Assembly: GCA_022478985.1 (NCBI GenBank)
Contig: JAKSZP010009621.1
Location: 16,478-80,477 of the forward strand
DNA: 64,000 bases
From: Massospora cicadina
Lineage: Eukaryota; Entomophthoromycota; Entomophthoromycetes; Entomophthorales; Entomophthoraceae
Direction of reading: 5' to 3'
Shown: one piece after another, positions 46,246 through 57,137 of the stretch
Layout: every line of letters starts with the position of its first letter
How positions within the stretch are numbered: the first letter of the stretch is position 1
Position numbers and translations under genes: made by a program
Notes under the pieces: generated by a model
Database searches by the model: none
What the model was told of the DNA's origin: nothing
The model's input: only the letters and a program-made list of their open reading frames with translations

Positions 46246-48383
46246 ATTTCAATATAGTCATATCAAAAGGTGATATTTTCAATGTCAACGGTGTGATGGA
46301 TATCCTTCATTTGCCCATAATTATGAGGACCAGATGAAAAGTTATCAGAGTATTCAATCAAATATCTAACACCAGATTTTTTACTCTGCAGACAGCTTGG
46401 ATCCAAATTTGTACTGGCAATGCTGCAATATTAGGCGGCTCATTTAGACGAAAGGTGAAAAGCGTCCCAATACCACTTTATTTCTGTTTAACTGATCAAA
46501 GGCAAAATTTTGACATCAGCAATATGATGGTATAACTCAATTATCTGTGGAGATTAGAACAATTTTTAAAAGAACACACTGTTTCTTATTACCAGGTTTA
46601 ACACTTCATGACAGAGAGGACTTCATGCAAGAAAGTATCAGATAAAAAATGTCAAGTAAATGTTTAGAAGGAGGAATTAGCTAAATACAGTCTCCACTAA
46701 CACCTAGGACTGAGAGAATTTTGATGACTTTAAGAGTATATATAAAGGCTTTCAAACTCTTCTTCAAATATAGAAGGGGTAGCTGAACTTTTGGTCCTAA
46801 GGTTTAATATTCTAGTCTAGTGAAAGATTCAGGGTAATTAAATAGGCAAGCTTGTAGTTTACGTTTACTTCTCTTGAAAATTAGGCTTGTATAAGATTGT
46901 TAAACTTGGTAACAAGTACATAGTAAACTATTTTTACCTAAAAATAGCTGTATATCCCATAGTATTTTTACTTTCATAAGATTGCTGTGATGTTTTCTAA
47001 CGCCACATCAAAGATAGATATATGTCTTCCACTTATTTTTAGTGCAGTTGGGAATAAGCTCCAATGGCAAAAGCGAAGTGGTTTTTGCTTTGCCATATTC
47101 TAACGTATGATTGAGGTCAGGATGTATCTTGACCTTCCCTACAAATCATGTTGACATAGAAAATTATTGGTGATCATGAATTAATGATAGCTTTTACCTT
47201 CATTCTGAGCCATAGCATCAATTTATGTACTGTAATTCCTCGCTGAGTCAATTATATAGCAAAAATATTAGAGGGGCTAAATTTAAAAACAGTATAAGAT
47301 AAATATTGCTAATTTGTAAAAGAATAGCTGCTTGGTATAGTTCTTATCATAAGGGGCTCAAAAGCTAATAAGTTGAGGAAACAATGTGATTAGACTTATT
47401 GTGAGGCAAATTGTGTCACAATCTGAATCTATAAGGTGACGTTCCAAACGTATGGATATATACGCCCAAGTGCAAGCTGGTAATAGTTGTGCAAACACCA
47501 TATAGGATTGGAACCATACAAAGCTTTAATATTTAGATAAATATAGTGCTGATTGGGAAAAAACAGATATATGATAAGAGGAATGCAAGCTGGTATAGTT
47601 CCAACTAGCTCCAGAACCTTGGATTCTGCAGTCTTATTTCTTTGAGCCATATTAATTAAGCTAAAATTGTCAAAAAAACTAAAAATATGAGCTTATTTCA
47701 GCTATAGAAAAAATAGCGAATATTGGTGGGAAGATGCTTGTAAGAAAATATTCCTAGTAAGATAATTCCTCACTGGTTTTTATATTCCAAAACACTTACT
47801 TATTGGAAAATAAATAGGGAAAAATGCCAAAAATGAATCCTAAACCACTGAATTACCTGCAGCCAAATCTTACAACAGCATATTACTTCAATGGTCAATA
47901 GTAATAGAATTGGATACCAATGTTGAGGTAATCAATATTAGATTGTATTACTGCTTATTTTTACAATGCCAAATTGTAAAAGGTTTAATTAGGTACACGA
48001 CTTTGCAGGGATCAGCACAAGTTATTTTATCTACTGATGGCACTGGGTTAAGGCTTAATTTTCCTTATAAATATGTTTATGATAGCATTGTTTCTAATAT
48101 TCCACAATAAGTGCATCTTGTAGGGTAAAATTTTACACAGAACCGTTAATTTACCACATGGTTTATAGGGCATGAGAAGAAATAAATGAGGGAGCAACAG
48201 TAATAAGGGAGGCTATGATTTTATTAAAACATCCTTAATATTGAGAATGAAGTTATATTTTTCTGTTCTTTAAGGTCATATGAAGTTGAAGTCGAGGTTT
48301 ACTGGACAGAGCTGATGAACATCATTTATTGAATCATTACAAGAAATTATGTTTTTAGTCGCCATGGATTATGTTTCATTTAG
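46246..48383 (-). pseudogene. Family G gypsy: protease/gag C-terminal region
   Basis: Position between RT (left) and capsid (right) suggests RT N-terminus, protease and Gag. The minus frame 47650-47429 (KVLELVGTIPACIPLIIYLF) is the longest. No diagnostic DSG or zinc knuckle could be traced. The plus frame 47910-48110 is unrecognised. Most of the stretch is AT-rich with no more to say. Confidence 0.35.
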
Positions 48384-48619
48384 CCCTTTGCACTCCGCTG
48401 TCCCCTCTCAGGGGACATCATAATTCTAGCATATCACATGATGTTCCCTCTCAGGGGACATTAAAGTTTATTAGTGATTATGGGGAAATTGGGACCATCT
48501 AGTACTAAAAAAGTAATTATGGGGAATTAATAAACTTTAATGTCCCTTGAGAGGGGACATCTGAGTGATATGCTAAAAATTACAATGTCCCCTGAGGTGG
48601 GACAGCGGAGTGCAAAGGG
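48384..48619. mobile_element. piggyBac-like MITE, hairpin of 236 bp
   Basis: Terminal inverted repeats CCCTTTGCACTCCGCTGTC (left) and GCGGAGTGCAAAGGG (right) are flanked by TTAG on both sides, close to the TTAA of piggyBac elements, whose ends also begin CCC. Nearly the whole element folds into one hairpin. Each arm carries two copies of a palindromic module TGTCCCCTCTCAGGGGACA (48399, 48442 and, reversed, 48540, 48585). It has no coding capacity. A micro-retroposon with its target duplication lies in the loop, so the original size was about 199 bp. Confidence 0.82.
48491..48511 (+). mobile_element. Micro-retroposon insertion 2 (21 bp) in the MITE loop
   Basis: It reads GGGACCATCTAGTACT followed by five A. 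The flanks AGTGATTATGGGGAAATT (48473-48490) and AGTAATTATGGGGAATT (48512-48528) are a direct repeat of about 17 bp. Removing insert and one repeat restores the MITE palindrome AAGTTTATTA...TAATAAACTT, which independently proves an insertion. Confidence 0.85.
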
Positions 48620-48623
48620 TTAG

Positions 48624-49253
48624 GAATGGGAAGCTAACTCAGCTGAAGACTCGCTTTTTAGACTTATATACTCATAAATGCTTTTATATTGGTTGGAAGT
48701 AGTAAAGTCACTACTGAATTCTTTGATGAGTGCAGCCTTGACCTCAGTCCAGGTGTTGAAGTGCGTAAAATTAGGGGCATAATTTCTTAGGCAGCTGTAC
48801 TAATAAAAAGGATATAATCTTAATTCTTTTTCTATCAGGAGCATTTTCCCCAAACATTTTTATGTACAAAAAATAAGGAAATTCTGCCTTCTCCATGTAA
48901 ACTTATCATTGGTGAGGGTTAAAAACAGCTCTTCAGAAGCAGAGATAACATCTACATGAATAAAACTGGCTATATATCTTTAGATTAATTTAAAACAAGA
49001 GAAAAATTGGAACTATTTTGTCAATAAATTGTTAGTATTGTTTATATAGTCTATACCAATATGTTATTAAAGAATATGTGGAGGCTTTTAGCTGTTATTC
49101 ATGCCATACAAATTTAGGCCCATTATGTTATGTTTTAATAAGATTTAAAGATCCTTATGGTCCTGTTTCAACCTTGCTACTTGATCTTTTTATATATAAT
49201 CCAAGCTCAATTGAATCATAGAGATGATAAACACTATACATTCATTCTTTTAG
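48624..49253 (-). pseudogene. Family G gag capsid region
   Basis: On the minus strand around 48800-48640 the frame reads NYAPNFTHFNTWTEVKAALI, then KEFSSDF and NQYKSIYEYISLKSESSAEL, the W..VK.AL...F...F pattern of retrotransposon Gag capsids. The gene is interrupted at 49253 by family F. Its N-terminal, collagen-like part continues at 58030-58340. Confidence 0.6.
49249..49253. repeat. Target-site duplication of family F (left), TTTAG
   Basis: TTTAG here and at 58030-58034 flank family F exactly at its LTR ends. Confidence 0.85.
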
Positions 49254-50149
49254 TGTAAAGAGAGTGTCTGTAACTCTCTCGTTCCCAGCAAGGTGGTGTG
49301 GGATGCAAACACACACTGCTAGGGAACTAGCCGTTAAAAGAATGGAAAACAAGGCACCACAAATAGTTCCAGTACAGAAGGGACCCAATGCAAGGGTGTG
49401 AAGCGCAGTATACAGTATCAGGTAAGCGAGAAACAGAAAACTTGTGTGGACCTCAGAGAGGAGTCCATAATTAAAATGTAAATCGGTGCTAGGAGGCTTG
49501 GATGCCTCGATCTGGAGGGGACCTGAGTGGCCCAAAGGTGCACCCAAAACTTTTGTTATTTGTGATAGTAAGTAGTGGCCAACGTAGTTGGAGACCTTTT
49601 TGAAGAGGTCCACACCCAGGTTTGCCAAAGGAACCATAAATAAAACATAAATACAGCAGAAATGTTTATTGTGAGAAGTTGACCAACAAGGAGTGTCGGT
49701 TGCAAAAACCATATTTAAACATTGTCATGGTAATTATGGGTCTGTGGAAGTGGTCACAAGCCTTGACGCTCAAATAAGCAAATGCTTCCATCCAAATTGG
49801 TAGAATACACTGAAACTGTCTTCACTTGAGTAATAAAATGAAGTTGTACTCTACCCAAAAGCATATTTTTACATAACTGGAATAGGTTTCAAATCCCGTT
49901 CCCCAATCAATTAAATCAAACCATCTTCATTTAATAAGTAGCTCATCCGTTTTAATGCTTGGGCTGATACAAGAGGCTGGGAGTTATGCACCTCACTAGT
50001 ACCAACCTGGGCATATTTGGACTATACCCAGCGTTGGTCTAAGGTGTGCTTGAGGTCTGGGAGGGCCTGAAGTTTCATCTTCTGGGCCTCCTGCCGCCCA
50101 GCCTTATCCTTGGGGTTGGTGCCTACTATCAAGTCATTTAACCATGACA
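49254..50149 (-). repeat. Family F 3' LTR
   Basis: On the minus strand it begins TGTCATGGTTAAATGA and ends CTCTTTACA. It aligns end to end with 57138-58029. The open minus frame 49712-49242 belongs to the LTR and is paralleled in the other LTR; no function is assigned. Confidence 0.92.
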
Positions 50150-50167
50150 TTACCCTCTCCTCTTTCT

Positions 50168-50505
50168 TAAGGTTCCACCCCCCCTCCAGGGGCGTTCACT
50201 AAGGAGAAGTTTTTATTTGTGGGAGACAACTTCATAGCAGCAACGTCTGGCTTGGACTTTGATCCTGAAGCCTCAGTAAAACGATTATGAGATTATTTGA
50301 TCAGGTCTTGGGCATGCACACAGTCATATGTTGGCACCCAACTGTTCTCTGCAGCGTCAAAACCCTTCCAGGATACCAGGTACTCAAGCCTTCTTTTAAA
50401 ACTGCGGGAAGCTACTAATTCCTCCACTTCCCACTCTGGCGCCTCATCCATGGGATAAGCCTCAGGAGTCTCAGGTGGGGGGCCCTCAACAACGTCAAAT
50501 TGCTC
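50168..50505 (-). other. Family F integrase C-terminal tail region
   Basis: The sequence between the integrase frame and the polypurine tract. On the minus strand around 50440-50330 it reads AYPMDEAPEWEVEELVASRS, then FKRRLEYLVSWKGFDAAENS, a clear chromodomain pattern. F therefore also is a chromovirus. Confidence 0.7.
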
Positions 50506-51600
50506 TTATAAAAGATAGAGAAGATCTGAAATAAAGAGAGAAGATCCAACTGGTATGAGGCATAGCCCACCTTTTTTAACAACGCGGTAAGGACCAATCC
50601 TCTTTGGTCCCAGCATTTTGAATGGCTGCCTGATAGGGATGTTACAAGCATTAAGCATCACAAGATCCCCTTCCTTGTACGCTGGACCCACTCGTCGCTT
50701 ACCATCAGCGTTTTCCTTATATGCTTGCATTGCCGCCTTAAAACTCGTAGAAACCCCCTGGTGGACTTTCCTGATAGTCTTAGTAAAGTCCACCACTGCT
50801 TCGACTTTGGATCCACAGCTGGGCTCCATCTTAAAGGCGGGATTAAAACTATGGTTGGCGAAAAAGGGGGAACGACCAATCAAAGAATGTAAATTGTTGT
50901 TGTAGCTAAATTGGGCCATGGTAAGGTGAGAAACCCAATCTGAATGATCCATGGCAGTGTAACACCGCAGAAACTGTTCCAAGCACTGTTTCACACGTTT
51001 GGTCTGCCCATCTGATTGGGGGTGATAGGCAGTTGAATAGTAGGGGTGAATCTGAAGAGTCTTACACAACTCTTCCCAAAAGACGGAGGTGAATTGGGGT
51101 CCCCAGTCACTAATAATCTCTTGGGGAACCCCATGGAGCGCAAACACATGTGTGACAAAGAGCCTGGCCATCTCAGCCGCGGTTATTGTAGTTCTGCACG
51201 GAATGAAGTGGGCGAACTTTGTAAAGCGGTCCACACCACCATAATGGCATCATAACCATCAGAAACAGGTAATTATACAATGAAATCCACTGATAGGGAG
51301 GTCCAGTTCCCTTCCGCCTTATGTACTGGTACCAACAAACCTGCTAACGGTTGACAATTGGGTTTCACTTGATTGCAGATCAGGCACTCTTTACAATACC
51401 GTCCCACCTGAGCAGGCAAGCCCTTCCAATTGTAGGCTCGTCGTATAAACTAAGGTCTTTGCTTTCCCAGGATGACCAACGGTGATTCTGTCATGATTGT
51501 CCCAAATGAATTTCAGGAGCAGTGATCCAGCAGGAACCCATAAGCCCCTGAAACCACACCATCTCATCCTTTATGTTATAACCCCTTAATAAATCCTCCT
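50506..51600 (-). pseudogene. Family F integrase
   Basis: The 242-codon frame starts MDRFTKFAHFIPCRTTITAA, just after the first catalytic Asp region. It continues HGVPQEIISDWGPQFTSVFW (second Asp), STAYHPQSDGQTKRVKQCLE (Glu), AQFSYNNNLHSLIGRSPFFA, and ends MLGPKRIGPYRVVKKGG, the GPY/F motif. The HHCC part lies upstream at about 51460-51350 in another frame (RQVGRYCKECLICNQVKPNC-like). It catalyses strand transfer of element cDNA. Stops upstream mark it as defective. Confidence 0.9.
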
Positions 51601-52560
51601 GGTTCAGAGCGCTCTTAGCGAGAACCATAGTGTATTCAGCTGATAACGGCTGAGAAAGACTACCTTTCTGAACATACTGTATTCCTCTGAATTTCTCAGA
51701 GGTGCAAGCGCTGGCGTGTTGGCCAAGGAGGCAGGATATTGAGATAAAATCTTATCTGGCGTAATAATCAACTGGGTGTTATGAACCTCTACCTCCTTTG
51801 AATCTGGAGCTAAAGCAGGGTTGCGGCTCAAAGCATCCGCCAAACCATTCTCCTTGCCCTTAGTGAACTCATAAGAGAATGAAAGTTGGGTAAGGGTCTC
51901 TTGCCAATGTGTCTTCCGTGGGGTTAGGACATGAGGGGCGCGTTAGTACGGCAAGGCCTGGTGATCTGTACGTACTTGGAAAAGTTGGGAGGAGCCATGC
52001 AAGTGGTGAAGCCAATAAGTCAGCGCCTCCACCACTTCTAGTAACTCTTTGTCACAAACGGCGTAATTCAACTCAGGCAGAGACATTTCTTAAAGAAATA
52101 TCCCACCGGATGCTCAGTTCCATCTTTGCCTACTTGTAACAAGGCGTCTTCTATGGCAAAGTTGGAAGCATCAGTAAACACAATGAACTCTTTTGCAGGG
52201 TTGACATGGCGAAGGATGGATTTGGACAACAGGGTGCACTTCACTGCTTGAAAAGCATCCTCCAAAACAGGGGACCATTGGAACACCTTTGCACCACTAT
52301 CCCTATATAAGGGTGCTGCCCCCTTGGAAAGATTGGGTGTGAAAATCTTGAGAAACATACATATCCCCAAAAAACTTCTCAATTCCTTTACCAACATGGG
52401 GGCGGGCCACTCATAAATAGCCTTCTCCTTGTCTAGAGTTATCATATGTCCTTGGTCAAACATGATGTTGCCCAGAAAAGTGACCTGGGACTTGAAGAAT
52501 TCACATTTACTGGTCTTTAGCGTAAGGCAGGCTGCCCTTAACCTCTCCACCACTTGCCAA
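51601..52560 (-). pseudogene. Family F RT thumb/connection and RNase H
   Basis: The frame 52553-52068 reads VERLRAACLTLKTSKCEFFK, FLGNIMFDQGHM, ELRSFLGICMFLKIFTPNLS and DAFQAVKCTLLSKSILRHV. It continues EFIVFTDASNFAIEDALLQV, the RNase H motif with DAS, then PVGYFFKK. After a frameshift come KELLEVVEAL and, at 51843, MADALSRNPALAPDSKE, the end of RNase H. The box just upstream (about 52600) reads MEDIPVFP where the YLDD catalytic box belongs. Confidence 0.9.
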
Positions 52561-53375
52561 AGGTGTACTGCATGTGACTCATATCAGGGGAAACACCGGG
52601 ATATCTTCCATTTAGGCAACCACGCATACTATCAACAAGTCCCCCAACGCAGCGTCAATGAGCGTTGGAAGATGCAGGGGCATTCTTAAGTACAAAGGGC
52701 ATGACCCAAAACTGGAAATTTTCTTTTCTGGTATAGAATGCGGTTAACCACTCCTGTCCTTTCATTATCTGGATCTGATTGAACGCATTGAAGAAATCCA
52801 TCTTGGAGAAGACTTTAGCCTTCTCTACATAGCGCGCAATCTGTGAATCCAAATGGATGGGATGGAGGTCTGGTACAGTAACATTATTTTAAATTCCCAT
52901 AATATACACAAGGGTGTAAAGTTCCATTGGCCTTCTCCACAAAGAGAAGCGGGGAGCAGACAGGGGAGGTATGCTGAAGAATCGCACCTTTGGCTAACTG
53001 CTCCTTCACCCACACATCTAAAGCCTCTTCCTCATGGACAGTCAATGGGTAGATGAGGGAAGATATACGCACCAGATCCACAGTGAGCTTGAACTTACAA
53101 TCAAACTTGGAATGATTAGGTAGTGCATTAGCTGAAGCTGCATCAAATGAAGATTCCAATCCCCCTAAACAAGAAGGTAAAGGAACCTCCACCGAGGGCT
53201 TCAGCAAAGGGGAAAGATTAAGAGTGTGAACATTGGGCCAATGAGGTAATTTGCCCTGAAAGTGGGAATCAGCTAAAGGAACAATCAACATGTGACCATT
53301 TATCAAGGACAAGGATAAGTTGTTTTCTTTCAAATCAATCCTGACGTCAAACTTTTTCCACCACACTACACACAA
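52561..53375 (-). pseudogene. Family F reverse transcriptase, N-terminal part
   Basis: The frame 53375-52884 contains HSKFDCKFKLTVDLVRISSL, then YPLTVHEEEALDVWVKEQLA, KGAILQHTSPVCSPLLFVEK and ANGTLHPCVYYGNL, the gypsy pre-palm blocks. After a frameshift (52852-52655) it reads YVEKAKVFSKMDFFNAFNQI, QIMKGQEWLTAFYTRKENFQ and FWVMPFVLKNAPASSNA, the FSK.DL.NA.. and FGL.NAPA.F blocks. A few point changes and at least one frameshift inactivate it. Confidence 0.9.
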
Positions 53376-53800
53376 AATAATGGGGCTGCTAGGTTTTTGA
53401 TAGCTTGGAAGTGGTCAGACAGGAGATAGGTGCCCAACTGGTAGTCCACTGACCCATAATTTTCAGCGTGGAGATACCTTGAGAAGCCCCGCCTCTAACC
53501 ATACCATCTGGCGAGTAAATCAACTCAAGGTAGTAAGCAAGGTCTTGGTCCATAAAATTTTCAGAGGCACAGGTATCTACTAAAATAACTGTGCTGAACT
53601 TCCCCAAAGGGGATGTAAGGGTAGCGGTCAATAAAAAGTATCCATAATGGGGTTTATCTAAAGCTGAAAACGCCACCAACCTCACCTGAAAACTCTTCCT
53701 CTGGCGTGAGCAAGCCTTCAGGATATGTTTTGGAATCATAGAAGGGGGAGGGATAGTTGGCCACTCTTACTACTGAGGCTACATATCCCACCCCATCTTC
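53376..53800 (-). pseudogene. Family F aspartic protease
   Basis: The frame 53739-53389 contains LTATLTSPLGKFSTVILVDT, then CASENFMDQDLAYYLEL. In place of the usual DSGA the active site reads DTCA. The D(S/T)G..ENF..D pattern is otherwise well kept. It cleaves the polyprotein in the particle. RT follows directly downstream. Confidence 0.8.
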
Positions 53801-54368
53801 TGCAGGTGCATATACTTTATCATATTTAAAACGAAGTTTTTTTTCACTTCCTGAGTGCCACAGAACACATGGTAGGGGTAGAACAAGGGTTCTCAGGGGT
53901 AATCTGATATACAGGAATAGGTTCCTCACTCAAGCTGTAAGAGAAAATAAACGGCTCGTTTTGTGATATAACGTTCACGTTATGAAACGCATTTTCTGGC
54001 TCTATCAACCCAATACCTGCTCTGAGGGTCAGGTACGCATTGTTATCCAGGGCCATCACCCCCAAGCACATTATTAATGCTTTGGCTTGCACCACAGAAA
54101 TGCAGCGCAAAGAAAACCTGTCATCCTCGTTCCATTTTTGTTAAGTTTGGGTCTAGATTCACCTGGACCCTTAACTTCCACCAAAATGGAGAGGTAATCA
54201 GCGCGGAGCACTTTAAAATTCAAGGAAATATTACTAGTTGCAGGCGTGGTATTTATAGGGGCAGCTGCGGGTGACATCATCTCATCGGAATTGTCTGAAA
54301 CTTTAATTTAGACTTGGGGCTAGACTCTTGTTCAGCTTCAAATAAAGTGGAACTCAAAGGTTTAGAAG
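53801..54368 (-). pseudogene. Family F gag, 3' part
   Basis: The open pieces 54280-54074, 54110-53844 and 53929-53654 overlap in different frames and carry GFLCAAFLWCKPKH, a possible decayed zinc knuckle. The gene runs into the LINE derivative at 54369 and continues at 56312. Confidence 0.6.
54354..54368. repeat. Target-site duplication of the LINE derivative (left)
   Basis: TCAAAGGTTTAGAAG occurs here and at 56297-56311, a perfect 15-bp match flanking the ORF1-only element. Confidence 0.88.
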
Positions 54369-56296
54369 GAGAAAACTTTTTTTCTCCACTTGACATCACT
54401 TTTGAGCAATTTTGATTAAAAGTAATTGTTAATTTTCCATCACCACCTACACCACATCAGTTTTCCATTTATGTCAGCGGATCCACCACCTGCTGCCTCA
54501 ATATGGGGCAGCGGTGCTCCACCTGATAGAGTTTTCCGCCCAGCAGGCAAATGCGTATGGATGGGCTCATCCAGCCCACCTAATGCATCAAGCTGATTTG
54601 TCCTTCAAGGGACTTATTACACTTAGCGCGAGTCCACCCAACTCGCCCCCACCCCCTTGCCCTACCCCAATCCAATATTTACTTTTTCCTCCAAGTTGAA
54701 TATGGACATCTTTTCCCATATGCTGAAAAAGCAATAATTGAGCTGGTAATGGACACGTTTACACCAGCTGGATTAATCAACTTCTGCCCTTACAAGGGCT
54801 ATTTTTATGTAGACTTTCCCACTGAAGAGGACGCGGCTGCTGCAGCAACTACGCCTTTAATATATAAAAATAAACCCATTTCCACCACCTGTACACGCCT
54901 CCCCAGTGATACCACATTAGTGGTGACCTTTGCAAACCTTCCTTCGCACCTTCCCCCTCAAACCCTCTATAAATAATTGATGATGGGGCTTTCCAAATAT
55001 GGTACAGACCTCATCCTCCACTGACTGGTCCTGAGCGGTGCTGAGCAGAAAGCGGCACTACAGGCAATGGCCACCATTACCCCCCACCAGCCAACCATAG
55101 CCCAGCACATCCCACCACATGCCCATATCCCATCTGCACCAGATCACTTCTTTTGGGCTCATATTGACAACGGCTGCACAGTTTGCCCCCTCTGCCATGA
55201 GTTAGATAAATCCAAAAAGCCTGTTGCTACAATTCAAAAAGTTAAAACTTCCAAGCCCACATGTGAGGCCACACAAACAGCGTTTGAGTGGGGATTTTGA
55301 CTGCCCCCACCCCCTCCAGCTAAAAGCTCAAAAAATCAGAAAATCTTTGCAACCAAAGCCCAAGCCGGCTTAATTTTCTTAAAATATACTCAATCAGGAT
55401 CAGGTTTGGACCCAAATTCAATACAACCAATTTTCCGCCCCACAATTTACCCAACCAAAGCCACGTCAATCTGATTCACTCATACTCAACCAAAATCCCA
55501 GGGACTTATTGGATGAAATAACCAAATTTGTGGAAATTGTTTCACCTCCAAGACTTTCCAATTAATTTGGAACTGTCTCTACCTTCAGATTTTAATGCCC
55601 CATTCCTACCCAAGAAATATGTCCCCAAACCCACTGCAACCTCATTCTTGAGTGACCATCAACCTGCTAAGGCTGCGGTGGCCTCTCCTGAAAGCCACCA
55701 TCTCTGCAAAGCCGTGGCACTCTCAATCACTAAATTTAGAAAAGGGCTACATTTAACCGATTTCCCTGGCAATGTCCCTGAAGTTGCAAAGGTGAAAATT
55801 GAATTATTAAGAGAAACTGCCACCTCTGCTGTCAAGCATGTTGTTGCACTGGCAGAATTTTCCCCCACCACATATATCACCAGAGCCAATATCACGAAGT
55901 TTTCCCATTTCCTAACACACGCATACAAGCTGAAAACCATGTTGCCAAATTTCTGGAAGCCTTTCTACAGGCCTGGAATGTTACTAATCTTAACAATTAT
56001 CTATTTCACCTCGACCCACATCCTGCGGATGCTTCAACCCCCTTGATCTCTGCTTTAGTCCACCTCTTCAATGATGAAGATGAAATCAATAATCCGCCTG
56101 ACCCCCTCCCCCTCCGCGATGGTGGGATAAGCGGTTCACAGCTGCTACACCTGGTAGGTTTATTTTCCTTTTGTTTTGGTTTCTCTCCAGTCATTTAGGG
56201 CGTTTGGCTTGTGTTTTTAGATTGGTTATTTGGTTTTGAATTGGTAATGTCTGTCCCCTGGTCGGCTTATCTTAAATAAAATTTAAAATTTAAAAT
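54369..56296 (+). mobile_element. ORF1-only LINE derivative (half-LINE), 1.9 kb
   Basis: The 15-bp perfect target duplication delimits it. It holds a long ORF1 (54471 to about 56197) followed by a short 3' UTR, and no endonuclease or RT. The 3' terminus GGTAATGTCTGTCCCCTGG (from 56243), then CTTAAATAAAATTTAAAAT, matches the full LINE (3813-3781, minus) and the SINE (37711-37751). It therefore probably moved with the LINE's machinery, like the mammalian HAL1 class. It is inserted in the gag of family F and is younger than F. Confidence 0.88.
54471..56197 (+). pseudogene. ORF1 of the half-LINE: RRM-like, CCHC and helical C-terminus
   Basis: Start at 54471, MSADPPPAASIWGSGAPPD, the first ATG of the element. 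At 54749 MDTFTPAGLINFCPYKGYFY, then VDFPTEEDAAAAATTPL, looks like an RRM (beta strand, FYVDF, helix). LPSDTTLVVTFANLPSHLP starts a second similar unit. HFFWAHIDNGCTVCPLCHEL (55160-55215) resembles a zinc-knuckle start. The C-terminal part (55528-56046) is open for 172 codons with LHLTDFPGNVPEVAKVKIEL, then LLRETATSAVKHVVALAEFS. Total about 575 codons with several stops, longer than the LINE ORF1 (about 340). Its role would be RNA binding and chaperoning. Confidence 0.75.
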
Positions 56297-56311
56297 TCAA
56301 AGGTTTAGAAG

Positions 56312-57137
56312 AATAAGATTTCTTCATTTTGAGAGACGTGCATGACTTTTTAGCTTCTATATTTATAGGGTCTGACCTGGTGAAACTATGACGGCCAAAT
56401 TACCTTGCCCCTTCTGAGTTGGGGCGGGGAAACCACTTCAAAGGGCTTCAATGAGATGATCAAATTTGGAAGGGGGAGACTGCCAAATTGTGGAGTTTCA
56501 CAAAGATAGGTTTAAGGTTGATTGGAAAAACAACATTTTAACTACATTGGGCAAAAGTAAAGCCTGGCCTTTTTACATAATTAATTTAAATATACTTTCA
56601 CCGAATGACCCACTTGAAGCAGCGAAAAGAACTCATAGAAGGAATGGGTGGATGCTCCATCAGGATGACGTTGCTTCAAGACATGCTCCAAGCCCTCCAC
56701 TGATCACCACAAGAGTGGATGCGCATGGAACACTGCAAAAACCCAGTTGGTCGCATCCAGATTTAACTGATACAATAAATCCACTCCCCACAAAAGTGGA
56801 CGTGAACCAGATAAATTGTTATCTTCTAAAAAAGTTTTTGGCTCAAGGAAGCCAAGTCCTGTTGTATCTCTGAGTAAATTTCAGGAGAAAGATGAGGAAT
56901 CACGACATCAGGATCACAAAAAGTTTTAGACCACCAGGTACAAGCAGGAAGGGTGGCCACTTCCAAGTTTGTAGTTGCAAGAATAGCGCTGAGACGCACC
57001 AAAACAAAACCAAACGAGAAAACTGTGGTATGCACCATTGTGGCGGTGACAAATGGCCAGCGCACCCAGTTTATGCATAAAGAAAGTCCCATGTGGATAA
57101 TTCTGAAGCATGTATAGTAGAATAGTTGGTTGACTAA
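56312..57137 (-). pseudogene. Family F gag, 5' part
   Basis: On the minus strand 57111-56826 reads GLSLCINWVRWPFVTATMVH, then PACTWWSKTFCDPDVVIPHL and SPEIYSEIQQDLASLSQ. It continues near 56760 with NLDATNWVFAVFHAHPLLW, which resembles the start of a capsid. Right after the LTR the minus strand reads TTAGTCAACCAACTATTC; this lacks the usual TGG of a primer site. The plus frame 56466-56873 is a shadow. Confidence 0.55.

Noticed and set aside
48384..48619. Transcription terminator or structured ncRNA
   Set aside because: The hairpin has TTAG-flanked CCCTTTGC inverted ends typical of a MITE, and its loop shows a later insertion.
49242..49712. 156-codon minus frame as a membrane protein
   Set aside because: It lies wholly in the family F LTR, and the other LTR has the related broken frame; no independent support for a gene.
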